Below, in pieces: positions 1 to 10,546 of a DNA stretch of 26,845 nt. Each line of letters starts with the position of its first letter. Position 1 is the stretch's first letter. A model generated the notes under the pieces. The model did not search any database. It saw only the letters and a program-made list of their open reading frames with translations, and was not told the DNA's origin. Where the stretch lies: positions 1 to 26,845 of the forward strand of contig JADNYJ010000431.1 of the NCBI GenBank assembly GCA_015501075.1. Direction: 5' to 3'. Source of the DNA: Gymnopilus junonius (Eukaryota; Basidiomycota; Agaricomycetes; Agaricales; Galerinaceae). Position numbers and translations under genes: made by a program.

Positions 1-3000
1 CCCCAGAGACGTTCTTCCTTTGATTGCCTTTCCACCTCGCTTCTTATTCTCAATCTTTCGCCCAGTCTCTTTTGAATGCTTTACGCGAGCATGATAATGC
101 TAACATCGAGCAGAAAGAGCTCGACAAACAGTTCCATACGTTGATTGCAAGGCCAGCAAAAGAAACATCGCTAATGTCTAACATGCGGAAGCGTTGCATC
201 GTCGTATTCGATGGTGCAGATGAGGCATCCAACGTTCAGGAAGCTGGCAAGTTAATTGCCCTGTTCCTGAAGAACGCAGAAAAACTTCCATTCAAGATAT
301 TCATATCGAGCCGTCGCGACGGGTTCATCAAATCTGAGTTCGAAGGTGAAAACCTTGCGATTCATTCTGCCCTTCTGCTTCACGACGTGGAGGAAAGCCT
401 TGTGGAAGCTGACATCCGACTGTATATCCGAGAGCGTCTTCGCCGAGTCACCGATGTAGTTTCTGAAGTAGACATCAACACTTTAGCTGAACATTCCGGG
501 ATGCTGTTCGTCTACGCAGCTGTGTTATGCTCATTCATCGATCAAGGAACAAAGGCAGAAGTGAAGGCCCGTCTTCAAGCTGTTTTGGACTCGTCTCCAA
601 AGCCCATCCCTGGCACGAAGAAGAGACCCTACGATTCCCTCGATCAAATCTATACATCAATACTTGCCGCAGCAGAGGAAGATAGCCCAGATATTTGGAC
701 TGTTCTGCTCGTCATTTTCACGGCTCAAAATCCACTCACCGTGAGCGGCATCGCGGGAGTACTGGACTTACACGAATTTCAAGTTTCCAAAGTCATCACA
801 TCCCTTCATGCTGTTCTGACCGGTTCTGATTCAGACCGTCATCCTGTCACGATATTCCATACCTCCTTCCGTGATTATTTGACCGATAAATCAAGAGGAG
901 GGGACTTTTGTCAACTCATGTTGGCACCCCACAAAGAGCTCGTCGTTCGTTGCCTTGAAATTATGGAGGTTGGTCTCAAGATGGACAACATTTGTATGGT
1001 CGAAAGCAAGGACGTCCCAAGGTCGGACATTGAGGCGTCAAAAGTACGAGATTGCATTTCCGAGGCCTTGGAATATAGCTGTACAAGCTGGATTTACCAC
1101 CGTGTTGCCCTGAGTGAAGGAGAACTGGTTTTATATGAGGATGATGTATTGCACTTTTTTGCCACACATACTCTACGGTGGATTGAGTGCATGCCATGGC
1201 TTGGAAAACTTGGAGATGCAGTGAGGTCACTTCGGAGGATAGAGCTAGATCAAAAGGTAATCTTCATTTGTATCCCCTTGAATCCTTCTGATCTTCTTGC
1301 AGTCGAGCTCTGATCTACGCTTTGCGACCATGGACACCAGACGATGTGTCCTGCAATGTTTTGAAGCAATTCGTGATTTTCCGCTTGAGGTTTACCACTC
1401 TGCTTTAGTATGGTTGCCTCAAAATTCCAGAATATTAGTCCCTCAAGAGGTTCGACAGCAAAATTGGAAGGTCACTCGTGGAATCTTGCAAGCTTGGGAT
1501 GCTTGCGAGAGCACTCTTGTAGGCCATTCAAATTCTGTAACGTCTGTGTGTATCTCCGGTGATGGAAAGAGAGTCATCTCAGGATCACTGGACAAGACAG
1601 TTCGAATATGGAACGCCGAAACAGGGGAGGAGGAGAGGAAGACGGAGGGCCATTCAGACGCCGTACAGTCAGTGGCCATGTCGCATGACGGAAGGAGGGT
1701 CATCTCTGGCTCTGATGACCACACTGCGTGCATATGGAATGCCGACACGGGCAAGGAAGAGAGGAAGCTTGAGGGACATTCAGGCCCTGTGTGGTCAGTG
1801 GCCATTTCCCATGATGGAAGGACGGTCATATCTGGGTCCTTCGACAACACTGTGCGGGTATGGAACGTTGACACGGGCAAGGAAACTCGGAAGCTGGAGC
1901 GACATTCAGGCCCTGTGGTCATTTCTCATGATGGAAGGAGGGTTATCTCTGGATCGTTTGACAAAACTCTGCGCGTATGGAATGCTGATACCGGCATAGA
2001 GGAGAGGAAGCTGGAGGGGCATTCAGGTGCTGTGCTATCGGTGGCCATTTCTCGTGATGGAAGGAAGATCATCTCTGGATCCCATGACCGCACCGTGCGC
2101 ATATGGAATGCTGACACAGGCAAGGAGGAAAGGAAGCTGGAGGGGCATTCACATTGGGTGCAGGCGGTAGCCATTTCGTATGACGGAAGGAGAATTATCT
2201 CTGGATCCTATGACAACACTTTGTGCATATGGGATGCTGACACAGGCAAGGAGGAGTGGAAGATGGAGAGTCATTCAGGCCCTGTGCTGTCAGTGGCCAT
2301 GTCTCATGATGACAGGAGGTTTATCTCTGGATCCTTTAACGGCACTGTGCAGATATGGAATGCTGATGTAGGCAAGGAGGAGTGGAAATTGGAGGGGCAC
2401 TCAGAGGGGCATTCAAATGTTGTGCTGTCAGTGGCTATTTCTCGTGATGGAAGAAAGGTCGTCTCTGGATCTCTCGACAACACCGTGCGCATATGGGACG
2501 CCGACTCAGGCAAGGAGGAGTGGAAGATGGAGGGCCATGCAAAGAGTGTGTGGTCTGTGGCCATTTCTCGTGATGGAAGGAGGGTCACCTCCGGATCTGA
2601 TGATCATTCCATGCGCGTATGTAACTCTGACACGGGCAAGGAGGAGTGGAGGATGGAGGGCCATTCAGGTATTGTGCGGGCAGTGGCCATGTCTCATGAT
2701 GGAAGGAAAGTGATCTCTGGATCCTCGGACTTCACTGTGCGCCTATGGAATGCAGATACAAGCGAGGAGGAGAGGAAGTTCGAGGGTCATTCAGGCACCT
2801 TATGGTCAGTAGGCATTTCTCATGATGGAAGAAGAATTATCTCTGGATCTGAAGACAACACTATGCGCATATGGAATACTCATACAGGGGAGGAGGAGAT
2901 GAAGTTTGATGGACTTCCTAGATATCCGGACTCAGTAGCCTTTTCTGGTGATGGAAAAAAGGTGGCCTCCAAATTCTCCTACCCCGATGCAGTTTGGATA

Positions 3001-3267
3001 TGGACTGTGGAGACGGGCGAGGTAGAAGTCATGGCTTATTCTTCATTTAATGGTCATCCAGAATTCAGGTCCAGCTCATCTTGTTCGATCACATATGAGT
3101 CGGCGTGGCTTTCTTGTACACGGCACAGTACCCGACTTTGGCTTCCGTCATTTCGCCAAAGTTTCCGCAGCACGGCTTCCGCTGGGCAGACTATTTGCTT
3201 TGGGCACGAAAATGGTGACTTAATTGTTGTACAGTGTACGCTGCACAATTCTACAAATCCTGCCTAG
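1..3267 (+). CDS. NACHT-WD40 (STAND / NLR-like) protein, 5'-truncated by the window edge
   Basis: This is a signal-transducing NTPase of the fungal NACHT-WD40 type, a family that includes HET-E-like heterokaryon-incompatibility proteins. Exons are 1-1256 and 1303-3267; the 46-nt intron is phase 0 and the frame runs on across it. The P-loop lies upstream of the window. Visible are a Walker B-like CIVVFDGADEAS (about nt 195-230), a sensor-like segment FKIFISSRRDG (about nt 291-323), the helical region after NACHT with FHTSFRDYLTD (about nt 855-890), the linker with YHSALVWLP, then the WD40 array from 1522. The tail after 3036 has no clear repeat. Near the left edge the reading RDVLPLIAF (frame of base 2) passes to HLASY (frame of base 3) at about base 32, with a TGA at 21-23 in the later frame, so one base seems extra there. 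No N-terminal effector domain is visible, so the signalling output is unknown. The family call is firm. Confidence 0.93.
1257..1302 (+). other. intron in NACHT-WD40 gene (GT-AG, 46 nt)
   Basis: The donor gtaatc follows codon AAG and the acceptor is cttgcag. The frame before and after is phase 0, and the protein reads DQK then SSSDLR. The intron separates the NACHT/helical exon from the linker and WD40 exon. Confidence 0.85.
1522..2910 (+). repeat. Tandem array of 11 WD40 units (126 nt each)
   Basis: Eleven consecutive 42-codon units begin with GHS and share the pattern SVAISxDGRxVISGS then TVRIWNADTGKEE. Unit 4 (from about 1900) lacks three codons of the WSVA segment. The junction before unit 8 (about 2398-2415) carries four extra codons, GHSE, a short duplication. 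Eleven units of 126 nt, minus 9 and plus 12, equal the observed 1389 nt exactly. A twelfth, eroded unit follows at about 2911-3036. Such high identity between units is typical of WD40 arrays in this fungal family that recombine and vary between strains. Confidence 0.93.
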
Positions 3268-3394
3268 AGCTATAGGAGATAGTTTAGCGCAGATATTCGG
3301 CTGAGATGTTGCTTCATGTATATATTAATTTTATATACCCCTCTACCCCACTTAACTTGACTTGGCTTATACTCAGGTTTCTTCATTCATATCG
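3268..3394. other. 3' flank of NACHT-WD40 gene
   Basis: AT-rich sequence with tatatattaattttatata just after the stop. It is probably the 3' untranslated region and transcription end. No gene was seen. Confidence 0.4.
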
Positions 3395-4316
3395 AGGGAG
3401 AATATGTCGTGTCTACTTCCCGTATGCGTAGTCGGTTCATTAGCTGACCAACTGTATGCACATCTCCGCCTGATGAAAGAACGAGATAAACGACGAAAAT
3501 GAAATTGAAGCCGAAGATGATAAAGCTTGTGCGAAAAGTCTTTCATTGCGAACGACATGACTGTGGAGACCAGGAAACATTTGCCAGAAAAACCAATGAA
3601 CGAAGCAGCCGACGGGAGTTCAATTAGTGACTTGAATATGGGTATTTTGCATTGCCTACTCCTCTCGGGTAACTTGGCGGTGAGGAGCCCTACAAAAGAT
3701 TATACATTTTTACGAAACGTAGTGTTTTGCATGCGATAGAGCCTATTGATTAAAAAAGCCGGAGTATGAAACTGAAGCTGATGGAGGTGGATCTCGAAAC
3801 ACATGACGAAAGGGAGTCCAAGGATTGAGTGAGGGAGTGATCATGAGCAGAACGTCGACGGAGTATGAATCGTCGAGTTTGATCGTGTTATATTTAGCGC
3901 ACGGACTTGCAACCCACCGTACACTTTCACCATCCCTTCATTCGTGAAGATTGCTCTCTATGTTATTCTCCCACCATGTTGGGTATCGGCGTATGAAAGT
4001 TCGGATCGCTACAACCGTCCACTTTCTCTGAGCGGAGCATCACCCGATAGTGAGCCAAATTCTTCTCTATCTATATTACTTATCTCTCAGTGGCTGAACA
4101 TCCTCCAGTGGCCCCTTCCTAGAAAATTCTTTTGAAATCGACACTTTTTTGACTATAAGAACGTGGTATGATTTGTGGTTGCCGTGCAAACTGCCAATGA
4201 AGTGCTTCTTCTCTCTTTTCTCTCTCTAATGGTCTCAAAATGGCCTGGTCAGTCTAACGCAATCAGTTCACTGACAGAATGCAAGCATCTAAGCTGTATA
4301 CTTTCGCAGCTTTTTT
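3395..4316 (+). repeat. Diverged direct repeat R1, copy A
   Basis: This block can be aligned by eye with 7310-8190 in the same orientation. Shared stretches include tgatcgtgttatatttagc, cacggacttgc, gattgctctct, ctcccaccatgtt, actttctctgagcggagc, ccgtgcaaactgcca and gtctaacgcaatcag. Insertions and substitutions separate the copies, so the duplication is old. I see no convincing long reading frame in either copy. It could be a duplicated promoter/gene segment or an unnamed dispersed repeat. Confidence 0.65.
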
Positions 4317-4674
4317 CTTCAAGATGGCGAACCAGATGTCATACCAGCTGAAGGGAAAAGAATGATATACACCATCGGGAGTTCTGAAGTATCCTGGGTC
4401 TTCCGTTGGCCTGAAGAGAGATCATCAAATGTGCTTGAATGGTGTGATGTCGGGCACCTGTCAATTCACTCTATCTGCACCTGCCGCCAGGCGCATCCTT
4501 ACTGAAACTTTGCAATCCGCCCATTGACCAACTCACATTCCTGTCATCTTAGCTGGATGCGCTACTGATTTCGAGTGGGCGTTTATACATTCGATGCTGA
4601 TGGGGAAATCTTTTTTCGTATTTCTTTCGGAATCTTTCATCGTCTCCAGCTGACTTGAGAAGACATGCGCGAAG

Positions 4675-5165
4675 TTATTCGACTCCGACATCCTATCGAT
4701 CCTCCAATTGTTCGGGATCCTCAACACTCATGTATGTCTGCACTACGAGGAGTTGCTCTACCGCACTGCAGGGCCTCATGGAATAGTGCAGCGGCTTGAT
4801 GCATGGAGAAATCGTAGTCAACAACGAAGGCCACGGACTGTGGGAGAGGGGCCGTGTGGTCGGTTGACCTATATGACGAGGACCCTTAAGCATATATGCA
4901 TTGTTCTGGGGCCTCCAACCAAATTCCACCTCACTACGTTAGACTTGGGGGGGATGGAACACATCAAGCCCAAGTTTGAAGCTTGCTTGAACATCGACCA
5001 ACTGCAGACTCAAACTCAAAGACACGTCAATTCAGAAACACCCTCGCTCACGCCTTCTACCTGGTCCATATGCTTTGTCTGCTGATCCACAGCCTTTCGA
5101 GGACATTCAGCATCCATTCTTTTCGAAAGGGTGACGTGACAGTCACTGTAACATGTCAAGGTTAC
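4675..5165 (+). repeat. Diverged direct repeat R2, copy a
   Basis: This block aligns with 6058-6515, same orientation. Shared pieces include gtagtcaacaacgaagg, catctcactacgttagacttgg-like text (ctcactacgttagacttgg), aacacatcaagcc-like text and, near the 3' end, the identical 16-mer gtgacgtgacagtcac. One reading frame is kept in both copies (QQRR, then TRT, then HLTTLDLG, then EHIKPK), suggesting a decayed exon. No family was recognised. Confidence 0.65.
5131..5146. promoter_or_regulatory. Conserved 16-mer with imperfect dyad, R2a copy
   Basis: The sequence gtgacgtgacagtcac occurs here and again, unchanged, at 6481-6496. Its arms gtgac and gtcac are complementary, and it holds a TGACGTG core like a bZIP/CRE half site. 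The surrounding repeat has diverged much more. A regulatory role is inference. Confidence 0.35.
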
Positions 5166-5220
5166 TCGTTTCAATCGTAAAATCCGGATTCCAGAAGCCC
5201 TAACATGCCCCGGTCGAAAT

Positions 5221-5705
5221 GCTCGCGTTTTGAAACCTATTCTTTCCTCTTCACCGTCATGGACTCCAATAAAACTTAACTCTTCAAGCACTTCCTCAGA
5301 CTCTCCTGCCCCATATCCGTCTCCGGCTCCATCGAAATCTCTGAGTTCAAGCGCATCCAAAGCGCATCCACTTCTAATATTTGACTCGAATGGCAAGCCT
5401 GTGAGACGCTATAATTTTAGCTGCGACATATCCTTTCCACCTCTCAGCCTACTATAATGTCCAGACTGCCATCTACCATCTACAAAGAGGGATCATATCG
5501 ACCGTACTACCGATGGATTGTCTTAGGTCCTGAAAGCTGCAATGTCCGCCTTCCCTTCTGCGTGGTCTCAGGCGCTAACAGTGTTTCTCCAAGGCCACAT
5601 GTCAGAATTGGAGTAACTGGAGTGACCTGGAGGGAGGAGATGGACAGAAATTCAGTCTGTTTAAAGGTCAACTGTTGGAGACGTTATCCTCGGAGCCCTC
5701 AGAGT
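5221..5705 (+). pseudogene. Weak coding remnant, unknown product
   Basis: One frame from about 5230 gives a Ser/Pro-rich stretch followed by KAHPLLIFDSNGKPVRRYNF. A second frame gives YYNVQTAIYHLQRG (about 5450-5495), and a third gives WSDLEGGDGQKFSLFKGQ then EWIFDLER, ending at a plausible donor gtgggt at about 5725. Each piece reads like protein but they do not join without frame changes or unseen introns. I do not recognise the family. It lies between the two R2 copies. Confidence 0.3.
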
Positions 5706-5724
5706 GGATATTTGACTTGGAAAG

Positions 5725-6057
5725 GTGGGTTCAGAATGTCGTCATTTGCATCTTTTTTGTTAATTATACCACCAGCAAATTGAGTGGCGAATGTATGTCC
5801 ACTCCAAAGCATTTGTCGGACTTCAACTCATGACCTTGCAGGCTAAGACTGTCATCAACGTTGACAAGTCGCGTTGACGCATTGTCGAAAATCGCAATGG
5901 AATTATAAATGACAAAGAATGATAACTACGCTATTTATCAGCTTCAACCGGTGCGTTAACCTTGCTTCGAATTTGGGTCTGCCTTACTTATTTGCTTCGC
6001 ACAAAGAGAAGTTCAAGTAAACCCGTCTTTCCCCAGCTCCAGCCGACCTGTCGCGAT
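5725..6057. other. No recognisable gene
   Basis: This stretch between the coding remnant and repeat R2b holds only short, uncharacteristic open frames. Nothing can be supported. Confidence 0.4.
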
Positions 6058-6515
6058 GCTATTCAACTCTGTCAATTCTGTCGATGTCCCTTTCGTTCGG
6101 AATCCGCTGTATCTATGCATACCTGCAATGTACGCGAAACAGTGCACGCAGAAGTTGTAGTCAACAACGAAGGACGTGGACAGTCGGAGGGGAGACATGT
6201 GGGCAATCGATCTCTACAACAAGGACCTTCGAGCACATGGGCACTGTTTGGGGACCTTCGAGCGAGTTACATCTCACTACGTTAGACTTGGGGCGGGTGG
6301 AGCACATCAAGCCTAAATAATGAAGCTTCGACTCGAATGACGAGCCTCTCTAGATCCAAATTCGCGGACTCCTCGCTTCTGACATGTTGCTATCTATGCC
6401 CTCTCCCTTCTGTGTGTACCCCTTTGTCGACCAGCCCCGGTTCATTTGGAGCAATTCGCATTTCGAAGACATTCGAAAAAGTGACGTGACAGTCACATGT
6501 CGCGGGCTCATTCCT
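6058..6515 (+). repeat. Diverged direct repeat R2, copy b
   Basis: This is the partner of 4675-5165. It lacks some tens of bases relative to copy a in the first third, keeps the HLTTLDLG and EHIKPK frame (then a stop at about 6318), and includes the identical 16-mer at 6481-6496. Confidence 0.65.
6481..6496. promoter_or_regulatory. Conserved 16-mer with imperfect dyad, R2b copy
   Basis: Identical to 5131-5146, and preceded in both copies by ttcgaaa plus two variable bases. See the R2a copy for the reasoning. Confidence 0.35.
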
Positions 6516-7309
6516 TAAAACATCGAAAGGCCCAGAAGATCGTCGAGGAACGTTTACACCCTGAAATAGCTTCTAGGACGACTGTAAGCCCGCCCTACGC
6601 CTGCTCCGGGCATTTTCCTGGGGTTTCCCTCTGGGTTTAGGTCATTAACGAGAATGTTTTAACTTGCCGATTTAAGGGGCGGCAAGTTTGCATTTGCGTT
6701 CAAAATAAGTGGGTGGAAGTTTGATTGTGGGCGGGGCGATGAGGCCTCATCTCTTCGATTTGCAGTGAGTCTCGTTATGACTTACTGCAAACGGCATGAT
6801 CTCCGGTATCGATCTTGTTCTGACAGGTAGAGAATAATGCGGTCTTCCTCGTCAAGGAATTCATGCACTGTTGAACACTCCTCAGTTTGCATACATCCGG
6901 CTATTGTTCTCGCCACACAAGCTTGTACTCTTTCTGAGCAGCGTCAGACCTTAGCTCTCACTGTCTGCATTCATCCGCATTACCTACAAACATTTTCTTC
7001 TTGGCGTAACTTATATCCAGATTTCTTCATTCATTTCAGAAAGGACATCGTATTTTTGCACTAGGATAAATTTCAGACCGCCTTTCGTGCTCCGCATGGA
7101 TTTATAATCTAGTTAAATAGATATTCTTAGACTGACTAGCAAGTCAAGAGGTCAGTGCCTGCAATTGCCTAGTCAAGGACAGTGTACTCACGTCTGTTCT
7201 TGTCTTGATGCTCATCACTAAAATGACGAAGTGCAGGATAATATAATAATATATAGAATGGCTTACGACAATGCTAACCAATAGTAGGGCACTGTAGCAA
7301 GGGCGTCGT
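6516..7309. other. No recognisable gene
   Basis: Short open frames only. Neither strand shows a motif or a convincing exon series. Confidence 0.4.
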
Positions 7310-8190
7310 GCGTATTTCTCATGTCGCGTCTGCCTCCCGTATGCAGTAGTCAGTTCACCAGCTTCGACCCCGTCTTTGCCTAAGGGATGGACGAGATGAA
7401 TGGAGAAGCTGATTTTGCAGTGCTTGCTAATTTGACGGCGAAGCCGAGGGTGATCGAGCTCGTACGAAAGAGTCTGTGTTGTCGGCAACTTGAATACTAT
7501 AGTTGACTGGCAAGCGAACATTTGCGGGAAAGAAAGAGCGATAATGATTCGTGAACGAGATAGTCGACAGGAGTTCAATCAATGACTTAACACAAGCGGT
7601 TTGCATTTCCTGCATAGAATCCTGGGTATTTAATGTCGAGGGCAATCAGCATTTGAACGTATCGTTGCTGTTGTGAACGTCGGCGGAGTATACATATAAA
7701 TCGTCGAACTTGATGATTTTGATCGTGTTATATTTAGCACACGGACTTGCCTACACTTTCACTTGCCTTTCACCATCCTTTCATTTGTGACGATTGCTCT
7801 CTCTGCCGTTCTCCCACCATGTTAGACATCGACACAAGGAAACTGGGTCTTTACAGCCGCACTTTCTACAAGGTGGAATGGTCGTGTTCATAGCAAAGTT
7901 CGATCCAGCAGCCCACTTTCTCTGAGCGGAGCGCCACTCGAAGGCGAGCCAAACTTCCCTCTACCTATATTATCTCTCAATGGCTGAATGTCCTCCAGTG
8001 TCCCGCTTCTCGAAGCCTTTGGAAATCAACGTTTGTTGGACTATTAGAACACGGTATAATATGTTCCCGTGCAAACTGCCAGTCAGGTAGGTCTTCTCTT
8101 TCTCTCTAGTGTTCTGGCCTGTCTAACGCAATCAGTCAGTTCACAGACAGACCGCAAGCATATGAGCTGTTTCATTTCGCAGATTTCCAC
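7310..8190 (+). repeat. Diverged direct repeat R1, copy B
   Basis: This is the partner of 3395-4316, same orientation. It holds the same landmarks in the same order, with a local insertion of about 30 nt near 7850-7890. The set is arranged R1-R2 then R2-R1, all in one orientation, so a simple single tandem duplication does not explain it. Confidence 0.65.
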
Positions 8191-8557
8191 AACAGCAAGC
8201 CAATTTCAAATACGCATACTTTGTACATGTCTTCAGACTCTGCAATGACAATAACCTCTACGCATCACCCAAATCATCTTGCCCAATGGCTGCATTGAAC
8301 ATATGTGAGTTGCCAGTTTCGGGTTTCGTCATCGTTTCAAGGTCTCCAATTTACTATTTGCTTTGGCTATACGCTATACCTCATTTTTATTATTACAGTG
8401 TAACAAGGCATTGGAATAATGGAATCATTCACGCAGGCAAAATGAACCAAAAAAAGAAGAGGATTAGGGCGCATCAAAAGATTTTCAGAACTCCGAGTAT
8501 ATATAGGTCTTTTTATCGAAATAGTGAAAGGAAAGTGTATTATTGAATATAGAAAAT
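8191..8557. other. No recognisable gene
   Basis: AT-rich spacer before the 3' end of the coiled-coil gene on the minus strand. The open frames here have low-complexity composition and no motif. Confidence 0.4.
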
Positions 8558-10546
8558 TCAATAGAGATTCAAAAAATTTGCCAGAGCCTTGATACCTTCC
8601 TCTCGCTCTGCTGTCATTTCAATGCAATCGATTGCCTGTGTTATATCACGCAAGGTGAGTCGACTATGTGCTATTTCGTCACCGCGTTGACGCATTTCTG
8701 AAACAATATCCGTCACGAGATGTCCTCCAGATGAATTGAGGAAGCAGAGCGCGGCTGTGGAGGCGCTGGATCCATTCGTCTTCGGTCCCGAAAATAACGA
8801 CTGGGCAATTCGCATCCTTTCTTTATCATCACGGTGATTCACGCCGCCGAGTTTCTTTCTCCAGATAAGAGATCGTTGGTGAACAGAATGGTTATAGCTG
8901 GGGTCACCGTCAACCAAACCTGCCGTCATAGCCAACTTGGCCTGGACTTTGTCGACGAGGTTTCTCAGTGTTATCCATGCCAGATGGGGCTTCACCTAAG
9001 ACTGGCATTGAAATCAATGGAAAGGAATGGAATGGAAGCCTTCACTTTTTGCAGTTCGTCCATTACCTTTGCAGAGTTGGAAGGACGCAGCAGAAATTAC
9101 GTTGAAAATGGAACTGAGATAGTACGTTTCAAGACCGCTTACCTCCAATTGCTCAGCTTCCGTCTTTGCTCGCGAATCACCTAAAGCTTGGACTTCTTCC
9201 TTGAGGTCTTCAATGACGGCCTTAGCATCGCTAGTGTCACGATTCAAGGCTTCCGCTTCCTCGGTTTTCTCTTCCAGTCTTCGCTCAAGCATTCTATTCT
9301 GCTTCTTCAGATCTGCGATGATTTCTGCTGCCTATCATGGTTCAGAGCACCTTTGTGAGCCACAGGACAAGAGTTCAAGTAGCTCTGACGCACCTCAACG
9401 ATCTGAGATGCTCTGCATAGCAGCAATAGGTCCTTAGCTTGTAGTTCTTCCCTTAACTCCCGAAGATGGGGCCAAAAAACGCGAGCTTCGTCAACGTTGC
9501 TACGCATTTCTGAGCTCCTGTCTCGTCCATCTCCACATTCTCGTGCTTGTGCTGTCGGTGATCGGACTCTGCCTTGCTGCCAATGCAATCTCCTCCTAAA
9601 GTGTTCGTGGTCGTCCTTGATGGTCATTTCAGTTTCTTCGTGCCAATAATTGTCAGAAATGCGAGGGAGAAAAGCAAGGGGAGAACAAGGGGGGACTGTA
9701 ATACATACTTCCGGTCAGCAGAATGATCTCCGGACCTTTTCATTGCATGTGGTCCAAGCGCGCGCCAAGGCCCTACCCCTTTTTGGGCGTGCTAGGTGTG
9801 ATACGAGCTCACCAGAGCGCAAGAATAGTCCGTCCTAATCGCTTAATGTATTGGTCCAGAAAGGTGTCAAGGAAATATGGAGAAAAGGCATAGTTATAGA
9901 GTGCTCAAAGAATGTCACTCCATTTTGAAGACCTTTCTCTTCATCTATGCATGTCCTTAGTATACGATTTCGTGTGCGATCAAGGGCATTCGAACCTCCT
10001 CAAGCTTCCTCCCTTTTATTGTAATTTGCGTCGATTCCAGTTCTGACTCTAACTGATCAATGTTCCAAATTGGTCAAGGCGTCGATAGAGAATGATTGAA
10101 AGAAGGCGTACCTTGTTCATGCGACGGCAAAGATTAATGCAGTTGGTACTGTAATTTTTTGCCTGTTCGATAGCTAGAAGGATGGAATTTGTGAGATAAA
10201 TTAGCTATTGTATAGAGAGGGCACATACTTCGGAAATTTTAGCGTCTTTGGTTTTCAGACGGCGTTGTTTAGCTCTCAGGTTCCTATGTAAGCTTCTTGT
10301 TGAGTTTTCCGGGGCGTTTAAATTCTGACTTGTCGTCAATTGGCTCAGAAACAACCATCTCTTTCGTAACTACGGCTCCCATTGGGGCGTCACAGTCACT
10401 GACTACACTGTCTTCATAGATTTGACTGCCTTCGTTGACTCGACTATCTTTATAGACTTGGCAGCTCTCCGAGTAATAGTCGAGGTTATGGTCTTCATAA
10501 AAGTTCGTTCAACATTTTCGTCCTCCAGCACCTCGTCTTCCTCCAT
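8558..10546 (-). CDS. Coiled-coil protein of unknown function, multi-exon, frame breaks near 5' end
   Basis: The 3' half is well supported. Four phase-0 segments join: one ending at about 9386 (REELQAKDLLLLCRASQIVE), one at about 9158-9324 (AAEIIADLKKQ then RMLERRLEEKTEEAEALN), a short piece MDELQK at about 9050, and the last, 8558-8996, starting VKPHLAWITLRN and ending FLNLY. Introns carry gtgcgt, gtaagc and gtgaag donors. Further 5', pieces with the same charged character appear: MEEDEVLEDENVE (from 10546), FYEDHNLDYYSES, RNLRAKQRRLKTKDAKISE, NCINLCRRMNK and LESELESTQITIKGRKLEE. Joining the first two needs one missing A. The exon linking about 9630-10000 is unclear. The repeated heptad-like Glu/Lys/Leu pattern indicates a coiled coil. 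No catalytic motif is seen. It is divergent from metacaspase 1. Confidence 0.6.

Noticed and set aside
1443..2588. Long open frames on the minus strand and in other plus frames across the WD40 array
   Set aside because: They mirror the 126-nt repeat on the coding strand and have no independent motif; the WD40 frame explains them.
8286..8546. Plus-strand 86-codon frame with hydrophobic start
   Set aside because: AT-rich composition gives Tyr/Ile/Lys-rich text; no motif and no supporting neighbour.
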